In this document: positions 25,510 through 38,685 of the stretch, in pieces
Layout of the letters: the number at the start of each line of letters is the position of its first letter
Numbering within the stretch: position 1 is the stretch's first letter
Assembly: GCA_023053545.1 (NCBI GenBank)
Contig: JAKZAN010000004.1
Coordinates: 2,728,001 to 2,792,000, forward strand
Length of the DNA: 64,000 bases
Reading direction: 5' to 3'
DNA from: Lepidurus packardi
Taxonomy: Eukaryota > Arthropoda > Branchiopoda > Notostraca > Triopsidae
Position numbers and translations under genes: made by a program
Notes under the pieces: model-generated
Told to the model about the DNA's origin: nothing
Databases searched by the model: none
What the model saw: the letters and a program-made list of their open reading frames with translations, nothing else

Positions 25510-28500
25510 GTTCCGAAGCCGTTCAAAAATAGCCGCCTAATTTTTTCTTTGAAACTGTATATAGCTTTTATTTCTAGTACGTTTCTATGAGTTCCTTATG
25601 AGCGTTCGAGCGTGTGAGTTAAAAGTGACGGCAACATGAAATGCGCTAAGTTCCAGTTGGACGGTAGCAGCCAGACGCCATTAAGCAGCACAAGAGGGTC
25701 CTTTGTTGAAAGTCTGGCGTAGTTCGGCGATGTAATCAGTGAAACGCATAGAATGAACGAAAGGGGAAGTTTATGGGAATGCTTATGGGGAGTAGAAGGG
25801 GACGGGACAATGTCTGGAACCAGAAAAAAGTCTCACTATATCCAAAATCACTTCCGCGTCAAAATGGATATTATATTCCTTGTTGTCACTTGTTGACTAT
25901 TGTTGGAAAACAACAAAAACAGGGCACGCAAAGCACTTGCTGTGTTTCGTTCCGTTTCTTCTTAAGTTATAGTGTTCAAACTGTTGAACTGATCCAAACT
26001 AATAGATACATCTGACAGTCATTGCTGATTTAAACCAAATTTTGGTCGACTTTTTCGAGTGTGAAACATTTGGTCTCGGGCATTTCTCTCTCTCTCTCTC
26101 TCTCTTCCCGCGTAAAACTAAAAGACTCGTCTGAACCGTTCGCGTGTGGTGACTGGAGGACTTTTGTAATAGCAAATCAGACTGTTTAGCTTCCCAAAGC
26201 ACAGCTGCGCACGCTACTCGTGCTGGCAGAAATGTCCAGGGAACTCGTCAATTACCTTCAACGTTCAGTGAATAAAAAAGGAAAAAACCTCTTGACAATC
26301 TTGAGTCTACACAAGTCACTTCTATTTAAACAAGTATTTCAATGGAAAGTGTGAGATTTATATTCTTGCAGCAGCAAACAAGAATCTGCACTTCATGAAG
26401 AACGAACGAACAAAAAACTGTTAAGAATTCAACTCGAAGTGTAAAAACTGCTTCCATGTTGAAACGGTAACTTGCATACACAACCTCGCTGAGCTTGTCA
26501 CTCATGCCAAGTCAAGCATACACGCCTTTTGCTTTAGTACCTTTGATAGTCAAAACTAAGCTTAAAAAGCAGCGAGAGGCTCGGACGTGTGTTGTGACTT
26601 GACTACTAAGCGGTGAAATTGTGGTCTATCACTTCATTGAAAACCGCCAACTGGTTATGCAGAAATTTCCGAAAATAATTCCAAGAACAGATATTAACAT
26701 CTCAGACGCATTTCGATGATAATCGGTCTTTATTTATCGAAACAACAGCATATTCCAAATGTGCTTGGCTTATTCCTTGCTTATTCCAAACAATACTTCC
26801 CAAGTAAAGCTGAATCTTCAAGGTAACTTCATGCAAATTAAAGGGCAGTGGCTACCAAAACAGCACATCGACATTTCGCTAGATTCTTGTTAGTTTAGAT
26901 TCATCTAGCAAACCAGGATTACAATTTAAAATGTTTCTGAGGAATCGATAAGTCACGAATCCATGTGACCATACCGTTGTAGTTGATTTATTTAAGGTTC
27001 CCGTATTCCTGAGCTCGGTATAGGCGGTTAGCATGGACAATTTCGGAATAACTTTTTAAGAAAATCAGTGCATTTAAAAAAAATGCTTTGACGGTAATCT
27101 TGCGCTTGCTAACAGGTAGTGTGCAACTAATGCGCAGTTTTTCAAGTGAGTAATAAATTAGCAATATGCAAATGAAGTTTATAACTAAGAGAAATACATT
27201 ACCTAAAAATCTTTCCTTTGGTTATGCACTAGCTGCTAATAAAAGAAAACTTTTGTTTTAGATTGCTTTCAAAATCTGACTAACAAGCCGTTTTCGAGAA
27301 GTCTTGTTCCAAAAGTTTGACTTGGTTTGGGACATTGTGCTGTTACAGCAAATTGTGGAAACAGATGGTAATTTTAGGAAGCAGAACAAGCGTACAAACT
27401 TTGCCGGCAATTAGCTCTCTATTTCTTTTCTCACTTTCTTACGCAAGGCTTTGGCAAAACAACAAACATAAGCGCCGTCTTGGATCTTTCCCATCAGTAA
27501 GCTAAGCTATACGGGAGCCTTAATGCGTTGTTATACTAGTTTGAGCGTGAACTGGAAGACATAAACAATTAACCTGATTCCTTTCTCTATTTTGAGTTGC
27601 AGTTTTTTTCTTGATGACTGCTAGTTTGATTCTGCAGTTTCTCTTAACGCAGTTTTTGCAGATGAAAACAGTTGTAACGTTACAAAGTTTCAGCGTGAAC
27701 CAGAGGAAGTGACGCTGGATTAAGGCTTGTTGTCGTGGTTGTAGTCACTCTCGTTACGTCACGAAGCCATGCGACCAGATTTTTTTTAATTGATTTCCTT
27801 AAAAGCTATATTACTCATCAGTAATCAACTAGATACCCGACTCCTGACTAGATACCCGACCATTTGTAGAAGTTGTTTCTTGCTGGCTACCGCCCTTTAT
27901 GCTTCTATTTGAAATTCTCTCATTCGAAACCCGTTGTACAGTACTATAAAAAATGAATGCCCTCGCCATCTACCGACGTCTTCTGGATCAGCTCATCCTT
28001 TTCTCCTACCCTGAAATAGAATATAACCCCGAGGCAAGCCAGTTGGGGTATTAGGGTTAGCTTTTCAAACCCTTTTCCCCTTCTTGCCTGTTCAGTTACC
28101 ACCACGCTACTTCATACCAAGTCAAGACTTCTTTAATCCAAACGTACTCGCTAAATCGTAACTTAAGCACCAATATCAGTCACGTTATGTCATATGTAGA
28201 CGATTTTCTCCCAAATTCAGGACAACAGATACGAGTCGTGCCAAACTTGTATACAACGTGCACGGAAAATAATAGCGAGTGGTCTTATCTATCCCTGCCA
28301 AAAATTTAGTTATGAGACAGGCCTGAGGTAGGTCAAAAAAAAAAATCCTTGGCGCTGACCCTAAAGCAAGACTTTCGCTAAAGGCTAGGGGACGTAAGCA
28401 ATAAGCGGAGGCGGAGCTTAACACCACGTGCCATTAACGGTGTCCTAGGTCGGTTCTGCGTATCAAACTGCTTAAGCTCTCGGGTAGTTTAATTAAGTTT

Positions 28501-29042
28501 CAAAGTAAAAAAAAAAATCCATAAACGAAATATAGATACGAATAAAAAATGGTCTGACCCCGTTTGGGCGTGGTTCATCTACCCTTTCTGCGTTCAAGTC
28601 TCACTATTGTTTACATTTAGCGAACTAAGTTGGTTATTTCATTGCTAACATCCTCCCCTTACAAATACCGATCAATACTGACGTGGAGTGTATAGACAAG
28701 CTAAAAGCACGTATCGCAAACCAAAGGAGCGCACGTCCTACGCATTTTCTCTCTTTTTTTTCGATGCATTAAAATAGAAAAAAAAGATGCAGGAATTATT
28801 GTCTTCGACCGCTATCTTAGTTTACTTACCTTCTGCATGGTACACTTTCTTTCTTTTTCCTTCCTTTTCTGTTAAAGTCATATGGCGATGAGCCAAGTGG
28901 CAAAAATAAAAGTAAATATATTTGGCCTCTTGAAGGTTGGAAGTGAAAGCTCGCAGGGTTTTTTAAATATAGCAAAAGCAACTAATTCTCGTTTCTTCAC
29001 GGTTTGTGTTCTGTTTTTTTTTTATTTTCTGTTTATTTTTAC
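25510..29042. other. Upstream of exon C / intron of longer isoforms
   Basis: Non-coding sequence that would be intron for isoforms starting at exons A or B and promoter for exon C. It contains a (TC)10 microsatellite at 26085-26105 and a 13-base direct repeat (ctagatacccgac) near 27828-27860. No gene recognised. Confidence 0.5.
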
Positions 29043-29637
29043 CTGACATGAGGGCTAGCTGTTGGCCCATGCTGACATAGCTGGTGGAATTGAGCTGTGT
29101 GACAGGGGATGAAAGGAATGCCAAGTTTGAGACGCTTTTCATCATTTGCTTTTTCGCGACCCGCCGGTTGAACCCGGGCATCAACATTCCGCCATTTAGA
29201 GGCACACTGGCGCTAAACATATGCACCATAGCTGCCGACAAAAGCACACACCACCCCCAGTGGCCTTCCGGGTAGTAATGCAATCGTAGCGTCCTGACTC
29301 GCAACGCTTGATCGAACGGGCGTTTGATTTCATTTACAACTCTTCCTGAAAGAATTTCACGTGGTTCTCGAAACGAGCCAACTTTAACCAAAATACGCTG
29401 CTCGTTCAGCAAGCAAGCGTTCAATTCCAGCTCATGATTCTCACTATCTGAGTAAGCACATCCGCTGCTAAATGAATCAAGCCTCAATTGTCTTTGCAAC
29501 CTGCTTTTGGCGCCCGACGAATGGTCCGCTCCATAAACTTTGTCGTGCTGCTGTTCACCCATTAAAAGGATATCGTCCACGTCGACATTGTCATTCTCGA
29601 TAACTTCGGAGCATTCCAATACACCATCTGCCGCCAT
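29043..29637 (-). CDS. Alternative first coding exon B of the monocarboxylate transporter
   Basis: Exon 29637-29043 begins with ATG (MAADGVLECSEV) and encodes 198 residues plus one base. It has a long acidic and Ser-rich N-terminus, then RLHYYPEGHWGW, TM1 and the loop GGMLMPGFNRR. It ends in tca-g before gtaaaa, leaving phase 1, exactly as exons A and C do. Joined to the common exon at 22749 it gives about 792 residues. It has no following exons of its own before exon C, so I read it as an alternative first exon and not as a separate gene. No transcript data are available to prove this. Confidence 0.75.
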
Positions 29638-32600
29638 CTTGTTATAGTACTCTTTTAAGGGTCAACATCAAAATCACATTAGGAATGTCGTAATCTTGTT
29701 CCATGAAAATCTTCAAGATTTCATTAGAGTTTCATCTGGGTTAAGTACGATTCTGGGCTAACGTATGTTACTTCAACTTAATAGAACAGTTGGCAAGTTT
29801 TGAGAGTGTTAGATAGCGTATAATATGGATTAAAAATCCAGTTTGGTGGGGTTGTGGCTTCACAGTGCTTGGGATGACCTGTGATGGTGCAGAGTGGCTC
29901 AGGTTTTATCAATACATTAGTGATATGGTAAGCAAAAAATAAGAAACTGAACATGGGGTAGGAAAAAACGTAATTTCCGTTGTTACGCCATTAATCTTAG
30001 GCTAAAGGTAAATCAAGCTTCCTCTAGAAAGTAGGGCTTTGTGGGTTTCGGGCGAGGGGAACTCCCTCGTCTCGCAGCGGTAACAGGAACAGGAACTATT
30101 AAATGAAAGTTCAACGTTCAGTTTTAGATGTAGGACAACCATGAGTTTTCCATTTTTTCTCCCAACACATCCTTGCTTCCAAAGAATAAAAAAACAACAG
30201 CACTAACAATCCCAGCTGGTTAACACTTATTTTTTCACACTTAAGAAGAATCGATTCTTTCACTCAACAACTTCAGTTATCCGAACAGTTTAAAAAAACG
30301 CGGCTTGGAGTAACAGCGATAACAGCACCGAAATGCACAGTTGTGAAGCAAGCGAAAGGCTTAGGTCCTACTACTCCGACATTAGAGGATCGACTGGCTT
30401 AGTCAGGGATGCGGCCAGCTATTTAAAAAAAAAAAAGAATCCGAGTCTGCATCACAAATGGCATAAGACGGTGTTGTATGAGAGAAAGAAACACAGGATT
30501 GTAGTTACGAAACAGACGCCAAAAAAGTAACGTCGACAACCTCCGTGAATAATGGCTGGCACGAAATGTAGTCAGTTTCGCACTTGTCACCCGGCTTCAA
30601 ATCGAGTCAATACTTTGGGGAGAGAGAGAACGTGATGAATTTTTGATTTACAGCTGGCTAACGGGTTATAATAATAGTTATAAGGGTTTCATGATGTCTT
30701 TAAAGCTCGCCTCTGTCTTTGAAAGAAACCGCAAGGGTTTTTTTTCTAGTGAGGATGGGGGAATGGATTGTGGTGCTATAAGAATAAATTAAGAGAAATC
30801 GTTTCAAGTTTCAAGGTTAACAATAGTCAAACTTCTTTTCCTTGAGAGGGGACCTAAAAAGAGGCTGGAAAATGGTCAAAGAATGTTTAATGTTTCCAGC
30901 TTCGTTGTATGATCAGCACTTCTTGGGTAATGAAAGCTGGTTTCTGGAACTTGGGCTATCAATTAATGGAACTTCTGTTTTTGCTCTTCAAGAGCTGTGA
31001 GCGTGGGCTGCTCGTTTCCCCGAAAGGACCGCAAGAACTCAATCAGCAAAAAACTTGTTTAGAGATCAAGTTTCGGGATAATAAATGCAGGTGTATACGG
31101 TTAGCAGCTTGGCTTGTAGTTTTTGGTGGGGCAATTAAACATCGGACCGTTTTACAGGTCCAAGAAAACGACACAAAAAGGTAGCCTGGAAGAGTTTTGA
31201 TTGCTGTGTTTTTTTACGGATAAACACTCATAGGTTTAGGATTAGGTACAAAGTATACAGAACAGTGAAACAACAAAACATGTAATGTCTCCATGGAGAC
31301 TTGCTGTTGCTGTAGTTTGGGTGGTTAGACGGAAACGTTCGAATTTTTGTTTCTTTTCTTTTCCTGGTCAAAACCAACAGCGAATCGCGAAACCAAGCTC
31401 CGGCATATAGAGCAAGCAAGCAAGTAAAGTAAATATACAAAGAGATACGAGACACAAAGGAGACACGATAATCATAGGAAAACATTCAGAGTTTATGTCC
31501 AAGACGCTTTACTGTCCACAGTAACAATACAGAATCCTTGCACGACGACAATAAGCGAGACAGTACCTATTGTGTTCCTGGCAATAAAGACTTGAAATGA
31601 GTACAGTGGTTTGAACTCTCTGAAAAAGAAAATGACAAAACAGATTTGGCAACTTAAAAGAGAGGTTCAAGGAAGGTAAATGGAAGAAACGCGTTTTTCC
31701 CCAAAGGAGGCTTCCCAAATAAGTAAAAGCCACCACACGTCAAATTGAAGTTTGACAATATAGCCGATTGATAGTCTTGGTATGCTTTTCAAATGGCTCT
31801 TCGCTATGTTGACGAAATAAACAGGAAAGTTTCTGTCATTGAGATTTACAAATGATGTAAAGTTATCGTTATTCCTTTCTAATGCACTAGAAAGTTACTT
31901 TTGCTCATTTGAAAGCTTATATAAATCAAAATCACAAAAATTGTTGCTTTTTGTTTCTGAAATTGCTCTTAGTTAGTATTTTACTATTATTTCGCATATT
32001 TTCTTGCTTTCCTAACGCTATGATTTGAATAGAATTGTACACTACACTACATGACACTAGATGTCTAACGGTTTATGCGTGATGGACTTTTGAGTTAACA
32101 GTAAAGAAAATGTGTTGCAAACAAAACCGCGATGCGTATTATAGTGGCAAGTGTGACGATTGTAAATCAGGATTGTAAATTTGATCTTGATGCTGATCTT
32201 GATGTAAATTGTTTACATCAAGATCAGCTGTTGCTTCCAAGGCTAGTTCAAGGTTATAAGGTTTATTTATCTGAATGAATTACACAACAACTACTTTCCA
32301 TAAATGGCTGTGTTGACTGCTTCCATGTTGCTTCGACTCCGTTCAATATATTTTGACGTAGCATAAAAAGCTTCATTGCATAATATCCCATACCCAAAAA
32401 CGTGAGAGAAATATAAGTACAGACCTATACATTATTTCTGCGCACTACAAGTGCGGCATCTTTTCGTTACTCCAGATTGAACTAAAATGTGATTTTAGGG
32501 TTATCTTAATTCAGCTTATTTGACGCTTAAATGCGGATAAGTTTGATCGAAGTTCAATTACTGCGAATGGAACATTCTTTTATGGAATCTTAGACGCTTT

Positions 32601-35143
32601 GCAAAAAGTACTATCTTTTGAATATAGGGTATTAGTCCTTTGAAAATAATGATACAGAAAATAAGATGTAATATACAAATAAATTGCTTTATTCGAATAA
32701 CTTTTATATAAAAAGCAATCTTTAAAGATTTTTATGGAGAATGGAAGGGACAAAATACATTGTAGAGAAACACAAATGTTAGATATCGTGCATCGTAAGT
32801 CTGCTTATAGTTTTGTAGTGAATGCATATCAGCTATTATCTGTGCCCGCTGCAATATAGTACTAGATGATTTACGATCCACGCACTAGCATGTTTTAGTA
32901 TGCTAGGGCCTAATGACATTTTAGAAAAAAATGAGGTAGGCCTTTGCTAAGTAATAGTATACTACTTTGTTATAAGGAATGCACGTCAACTATGTTTAGT
33001 GATAAATTTTTTCTCTTCCACTCTGCGTTTAAAGACTAAAGCCTCTGTACACGTTTGCTACTAAGGGATCTTGTGTCACTATGCATAAACTTGTCCCTTT
33101 ACATGTTAAACCTAGAAAGTGGTTCTAAATGGAAGTAAAGTCCAACAGCAGTTATCTTTACAACCATAAGCTTCCTCGTCAATTTTCCAATTTAATAGGG
33201 GCTTGAGCATAACTCGTTGCCTCTTCTTGCTTCCTCGTCAAGCTGTTCAGTTTTCTTTCATGTCAAGCAATATTTCACTCTAATATATGTCATAGGAACA
33301 TAAAGCGGCATTTCTATACACAAGAAATGTAAAGAAACATCAGTTAGTCTACATTTAATTCGTTGAACTTTTCTTTACACTTTTATAATATTTATTATTT
33401 CTAAATTGAAAATTATAAAATAAAATTCCATTTACAGTTTTTTTTATTCAATTGCAAAATGAATTTCGTTTTCTCCTACAACTTTCATATATATATTGCA
33501 ATTTAATTTTTCTCCACCCTTTTTCTAATTCTCTAATTCTCACTCTTTCCAAACTGAAACTTCTAAATTAATTTCATTTACAATTTTTCTTCTTCAATTG
33601 TAAAATTAACTTCGCAACTTTTCGTACAACTTTAATAGCTGTATTATATTAATTAACTAATTATTGGCCGTTTAGAGCAATTCGCCTTCATAATCAGGAT
33701 GGTGTACATTGATGTCCATAAAACCCCAATGAAATCATGTAAAAATATTTCTGTCTTAGTTTACGAGTTTATCTTTCTACTTTTATCATACTACGAAGTT
33801 ATCTTCATATCCATTCTACCTTCATTATAAGTTATTCAAGTAGTTGTAAATAATACAAGCTCTGCATGATCTGCAAGCTCAGCATGATTTGCAAAGCTTA
33901 ATGTTTAACATTGAGCTGCTAAAAGCATCTCAACTCGATTCGTACATGGTTGCACAGCCTCAGAGAGACATGGGATGTAGTATAATCAAGTCAAGTCAAT
34001 CCTGCTCATATGGCTGTCTATTCATAAAGCTCTTGCATCAAAGGCTCAGACTTTTTCTCTCCGTTTAGCAAACTTCAGCAAAAGGCCATTTCGGTTCCAG
34101 GCACAACCCAATTTTGCAAAAAAAAACACGAAAAAAGACGAAAGGCAAATAAAGCTCAAGCCACGTGAATGTAACTGCTTGGCATTGCTATGGAAAAGCA
34201 AATGTTGATTTGCAAGTGCTAGACTACAACTATTGTTGATATGAAAAGGAAAAAATATAAGAAAGCAAGGACTTCGTGGATACGAATCTATGTATCGTGC
34301 AGCTCGTCGTATGTTTTCTTAGGGAAAAGGTGCAGCTTGAAAGCCTCACAGAACGGCTATAAAATGGTGCTTCGGTTTGCAAACTCGGTTTTTCCTGGCA
34401 GCGAGACATTCCAGTATGAGTACTTGTCTGTAATAAACGTCACCCTATAGGAAGGTTTTTGGTGGGGCGGAGGAAGACACTATCGCTTGTCTCCGCTATG
34501 CCTTGATGTCCGTTCTTCACTCAGCATCTCCTGATTATCCTAATGGTCAAAGCCCGGCCTTCCTGGGGTGATGGGGACTCTTCATCCTGTTCCCTCCGTT
34601 GCCTTCCATCCCTTTCAACTTGGTCGAGTCGGCTCTAGTCGAGAGCAACATCCGAAGGAACCCAAGTAAAACCCCATGCTCCCCTTTTATGCTCCTTTTC
34701 CACCATGTCTTTCAAAAGCTTCGACCAGAAGGGAAAGTGTACTTAATAGAGGCGTTTGCCCTCTCAACGTCTGTAACTTTGCCCTCTGCTGAGAAACGGT
34801 TTGAAAGGATGGCGGGAAGAGCGTCATCCTCTCTCTCTCTTTCTCTCTCAAGAGTGAAAATGAGTGTCACTCAATGGGAACTCTCGTCTCCATCCTCCAT
34901 CATCCCGACCCCTCCCCGACTCCTTTACTAACTTAGTTTGAACCTATTCAAATAATTAAACACAAGCCTCAAGGGTTTATTTCATCTCGCACTCCAATTC
35001 ATCAGCTCGGTTAGGCTTGTCGCAGTCAACTAACACCAACACGCATCAGTTTACCCCGAGTGGGTAAGTTTCACCCAGAGCATCACATTAGTTTACCACG
35101 ATTGGAGTGGGGTAAGGAAAGTACAGCAAATAGAGAAGCTTAC
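29638..35143. other. Long intronic or intergenic AT-rich stretch
   Basis: Between alternative first exons B and A. AT-rich with many short open frames but no family signal. It contains a perfect 17-bp inverted repeat at 32192-32228 (listed separately) and a CT-rich stretch near 34830-34850. Nothing else recognised. Confidence 0.5.
32192..32228. repeat. Perfect 17-bp inverted repeat
   Basis: Arms gctgatcttgatgtaaa and its exact complement are separated by ttg. Just before the left arm another partial copy (gatcttgatg) occurs, so the block looks like a small palindrome built from a repeated decamer. Unspliced RNA across it would form a strong hairpin. Possible remnant of a mobile element end. 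Confidence 0.7.
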
Positions 35144-35483
35144 CGGGGGAAAAGAGCGAGTAGTCGACCGCGGGATACTTTGGTCCGGCGAATACCAATA
35201 TATGCATTCCACTTAGCGTCACTCCGACGTTAATCACATGGACCAGTACCGACACCGCACAAATCACCCAGCCCCAGTTGCCTTCAGGATAATAATGTTT
35301 AAATAATGTGAGCGCCGCCCTGGCGAAAGCCAGGTGTCGGTTTCGTTCCCGAGTCGCATCCTTCATTCCACTCACCTCATTAACAAGTTGGGGTGCGTCA
35401 CAATCGACGCTAGTCAATACCGTCACAGGTTCCTGAGCACTACAACAGTCCTGGGTGCCAACAGTCTTATCCTCTGCGACCAT
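35144..35483 (-). CDS. Alternative first coding exon A of the monocarboxylate transporter
   Basis: Exon 35483-35144 starts at the ATG of MVAEDKTVGTQDCC and encodes 113 residues plus one base. It includes FKHYYPEGNWGW, TM1 (VICAVSVLVHVINVGVTLSG) and a short loop, and ends in g before gtaagc. That is phase 1, the same as exons B and C. The open frame extends upstream to 35567, but only through non-ATG codons. Splicing to the common exon at 22749 would give about 707 residues and a 12.4-kb intron. It could be a remnant of a duplicated gene, but the intact frame and donor favour use as an alternative first exon. Confidence 0.7.
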
Positions 35484-38178
35484 CACGACCGCGTCCAGTT
35501 GAATATCCAGTGTGAAGAAGACGAAGTAAGCGAACGAAACCAAACAAACTAAACCGAAGCCAACCACGCGAAACTAAGCGGAAAACGTTGTCACACGAGC
35601 TAAAGCAATTCTAGGACGTAACGGTGCAAAAAATGAGATGCACCAGTAAAAAAGTAAGCCACCATCCCACGTAAGAGCAAAGGGGAACTGAATTATGGCA
35701 AAAGGGACACTGAACAGCCGGGCCGACTCGTCATTGTGGATCGATGGCGAACAACTGCACGGTACCTAAGAAACCATTCCTCAACAGTATGTAGTAGATA
35801 TATAATGGAGGAGACGCGAAGAAGCAGTATAGTTTTCGGGCTCTTTTTAAAGCCGCCAACGCGCTGGCGCATGTGATTGCCAAAACACCTGAAGTGGTCA
35901 AACGTTTGCTACCAATAGGGACACTATCACACTGTCATCGCAGAAAGAAAACTTTTCCCAGCCTGATGACAAACGACCCTCATCCGCCAGCAATTAATGA
36001 CCCCAGATTTTACACTGACGGGTTTGGGATCGTTTAGCCAGTGGCACAGTTGATTAATGCAAATACTCATCATGTGGAGTTTGGGGAGCCCATCATTATA
36101 CAGCCACCGAAACGTAACGTATCTATCAGACGTCAGTCTCACCCATTCACTGCCTCACAACAAACCAATCCAAAGTATTTTTACCAGAACCTATACGAGG
36201 CTTCTTCTGCGGGAAATTAATGCAGTGTTTTTAGGGAAACTCATCCCCGCGGTGACGTAACAGTTCATTGTTCCTCATCAGCGCCACTGCTCTCACAAAT
36301 TCCGCACGTCGAATACTGTGTAATTGATGCACCGTTCGGAAACGCTTAGCGAGATTTCCTAAGGATAGTTAGCGTCAAACCTTGTGTCGATCTGTTACAC
36401 CACAGGGGAAGTTCCATAGAGGCAACTCACGACGTTAGTTTCCAAGTTCCAACTGTTAATGGTGTAGCCTGAGGCGACTGAACCTATGAGCTTCTCGACG
36501 CTTACTACCAGTGTAATCGGAGTGATTACCGAACACAAAAACTGCTGCTCATGTTCTATATACAATGTGAGCGAGACGCCACCTACTCATCATTACAGAG
36601 AAGAAAAACATCCCTTGGAAGGTAAAAAATACAAATAAGTTACAAGAAAAATAACTTACAGATGTTCTATTTATATTCCGAAAAGGGACACAGGGGTTTA
36701 GCAGGGTGGTCGGGGTCAAAGAACATGGTTGACTGAGAGCTTTATAAGAAATTTCTTAGGTCTGAAAAGCCTGGGGGATTTCCCCGTTAAAATAAACTAC
36801 GACGTTGAGGTAAATAAAGGTATAGACAGTTTGTCTGTCAACAATACATCAACACTTGCCAGATATTGCCAGGATGTGGGTTCTTACTTTCACTCTCTTG
36901 TGATGGTGGGTTCAGCTTTTAACTACGCAATCTTTTCCACCCCAATAGGCAGTTAGCCATAACTGTATTGTCGAGTCTCATAACCTTCCTTGGTTCCCTC
37001 TATGGGAACATCTTTATTGTATATGAAGAGGTCAACAGTTACAGACATGCTTTTATCTCTTCATCTACCCCGCATCCACTATACTCACAAACTGTTCTTA
37101 CACCCAAAAAAAAAAAAGAACACAATAGGAACCTCAACATTTTTTCCCACCTTTATTTTGCTCGTTAACTCACAATTTCTGACCAAGATCAGCACCAAGG
37201 CAATTAACACGAAGGCTTGACAGCGTGCTAGAGCCACACCTTCTGTCTTTGTCTACGTCACGGCTCTTGTGGCGGGAAAGAGGCAACGATGTACACTTCA
37301 GTAACACGAGAACGGCTTTTCGGAAACATGTGAAACCAAATGCGTAAGCTTGAGAAGGTTCAGATAAAATAGACAGTAATAGAAAAAGCAGCTGCAGAAC
37401 AAGAGTTTCTGAAAAAAACGCTACCTCCTGGCATAATCCAGCAGTAAAATAGTTTTTAAAATTTTAGATTTTTATTTAATTCGGTAAAATCATTTAATTT
37501 CACGAATTCGGGGTTATCGTTTCTCGAGTTATTAGCTTATCAAACAAGTTATCATAAAAAGTTGATTACCAATGATTACGCAGTTTTTTAAGTTTTTTTT
37601 TTTTTTAGTTTTTAGCTACATCAACGGTTCTTTAGCTCTCCAGGTCCATTTTAGCGTGGTATTTCATAAGGATAATCTCGATTTTCGTTCAAATTACGGA
37701 ACGTTTAATTCACTATCATTGGATGACATTGTTTTTCTTTCAGAATCCTGGTATCGTAGTCTATGTCGGTGTTTTCCTTCGATCCAAGAATGAAGCGCCG
37801 TTTCGCTTTGTTTCCGAGTTCTGGGGAAAGCAACAATGAAAGGTCGTGGTCGTGTTTAGTTTACTTATAGAATATAATGCTGTGAATCACCTCCAACAGA
37901 ATATGACAGTGTATAATACAGTGATGAAAAAAGCCCATGTTCCAGTGGCAAGATACAAATACGGCCAGTAATCTTCTGAAGAAATAAACATCGATTAATG
38001 TATGCTATAAACGATACCAAAAGCCTTAAGGTCCAGTTGTGAACCTTGGGAATTGTTAATAGAAAAGGTAGTCTTCAGTACGCGGTCTTGTTTTGTGAGC
38101 CGTCCATATAGCCAAATATTAATTTATTTTTAATAATAATAACTGTGCACTTAAACCAACTTACGGAATTTTCGAGGA
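35484..38178. other. Intergenic upstream of exon A, nothing recognised
   Basis: Probable promoter and upstream region of transporter exon A, then AT-rich spacer. No coding exon, RNA gene or clear repeat seen. Confidence 0.5.
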
Positions 38179-38670
38179 TCAGATACGTTCCGTTGCCCTG
38201 TCCAGTTCATCGGCTGGTTGCAGTACGTAAACTGGTTTGTGAGGGCCAAAGTAATTCCCGAAAACCCACTGTAGAATTACAACCTTAGGTCGCAGGCTAA
38301 TAAGACTTCCTTTTGTCACGTCAGACAAGTTTTCCGCTTCTAAAGTGTAGAAAGTTAGTTTGTAGCACTCGTGCGTCGTGTGTTTCCTACCTTCTTCTGT
38401 AGGTGAGACACACCGGAGCCGTACATGACCAGTAATACACTAGTTGATCGTCATTCCAAGAGCATTTTCTTTCATCTGCTCCACACAGTGTATATTCACC
38501 ATTGCAAGTATACTGGACAAGCTTGGAATACGCATTCACCTTTTCGGTAGCTAAGAGTTCCGGTAAATCCCAGAAAGGTAGCTTTAGACCAAGCTCGACC
38601 ACGTCATATAACGTATCAGATTTCTCTGCTGACCATCCAATTCATTGGAGGACTACATGCATTTTCGTTC
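38179..38670 (-). pseudogene. Tandemly duplicated gene fragment of unknown family
   Basis: Two minus-strand open stretches are related to each other at the DNA level. The upstream one (about 38660-38387) reads VVELGLKLPFWDLPELL and a Cys-rich part (YTCNGEYTLCG, WNDDQLVYYWSC, APVCLTYRR) and ends at a donor-like ggtagg. The downstream one (about 38363-38179) reads AENLSDVTKGSLIS, WVFGNYFGPHKPVYVLQP and ends DRATERI then stop. The segment around 38609-38660 resembles 38178-38230 (both contain the reverse complement of atgaa-tgga), so the unit was duplicated. The two stretches do not join in phase by any simple splice that I could find, and I see no start. I do not recognise the family; it is probably decayed. 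Confidence 0.35.
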
Positions 38671-38685
38671 TTTCAGGCATGTGAT

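Noticed and set aside
26085-26105. (TC)10 run considered as a regulatory GAGA element
   Set aside because: It may be one, but as a lone dinucleotide repeat it cannot be distinguished from an ordinary microsatellite.
29043-35483. Reading exons A and B as two further, separate transporter genes
   Set aside because: Neither is followed by any of the other exons of the family before the next first exon, while all three share the splice phase needed for the single downstream body.
35484-35567. Extension of transporter exon A upstream of the chosen ATG
   Set aside because: The open frame is entered only at a GTG, not an ATG, and reads hydrophobic residues out of place before the acidic N-terminus.
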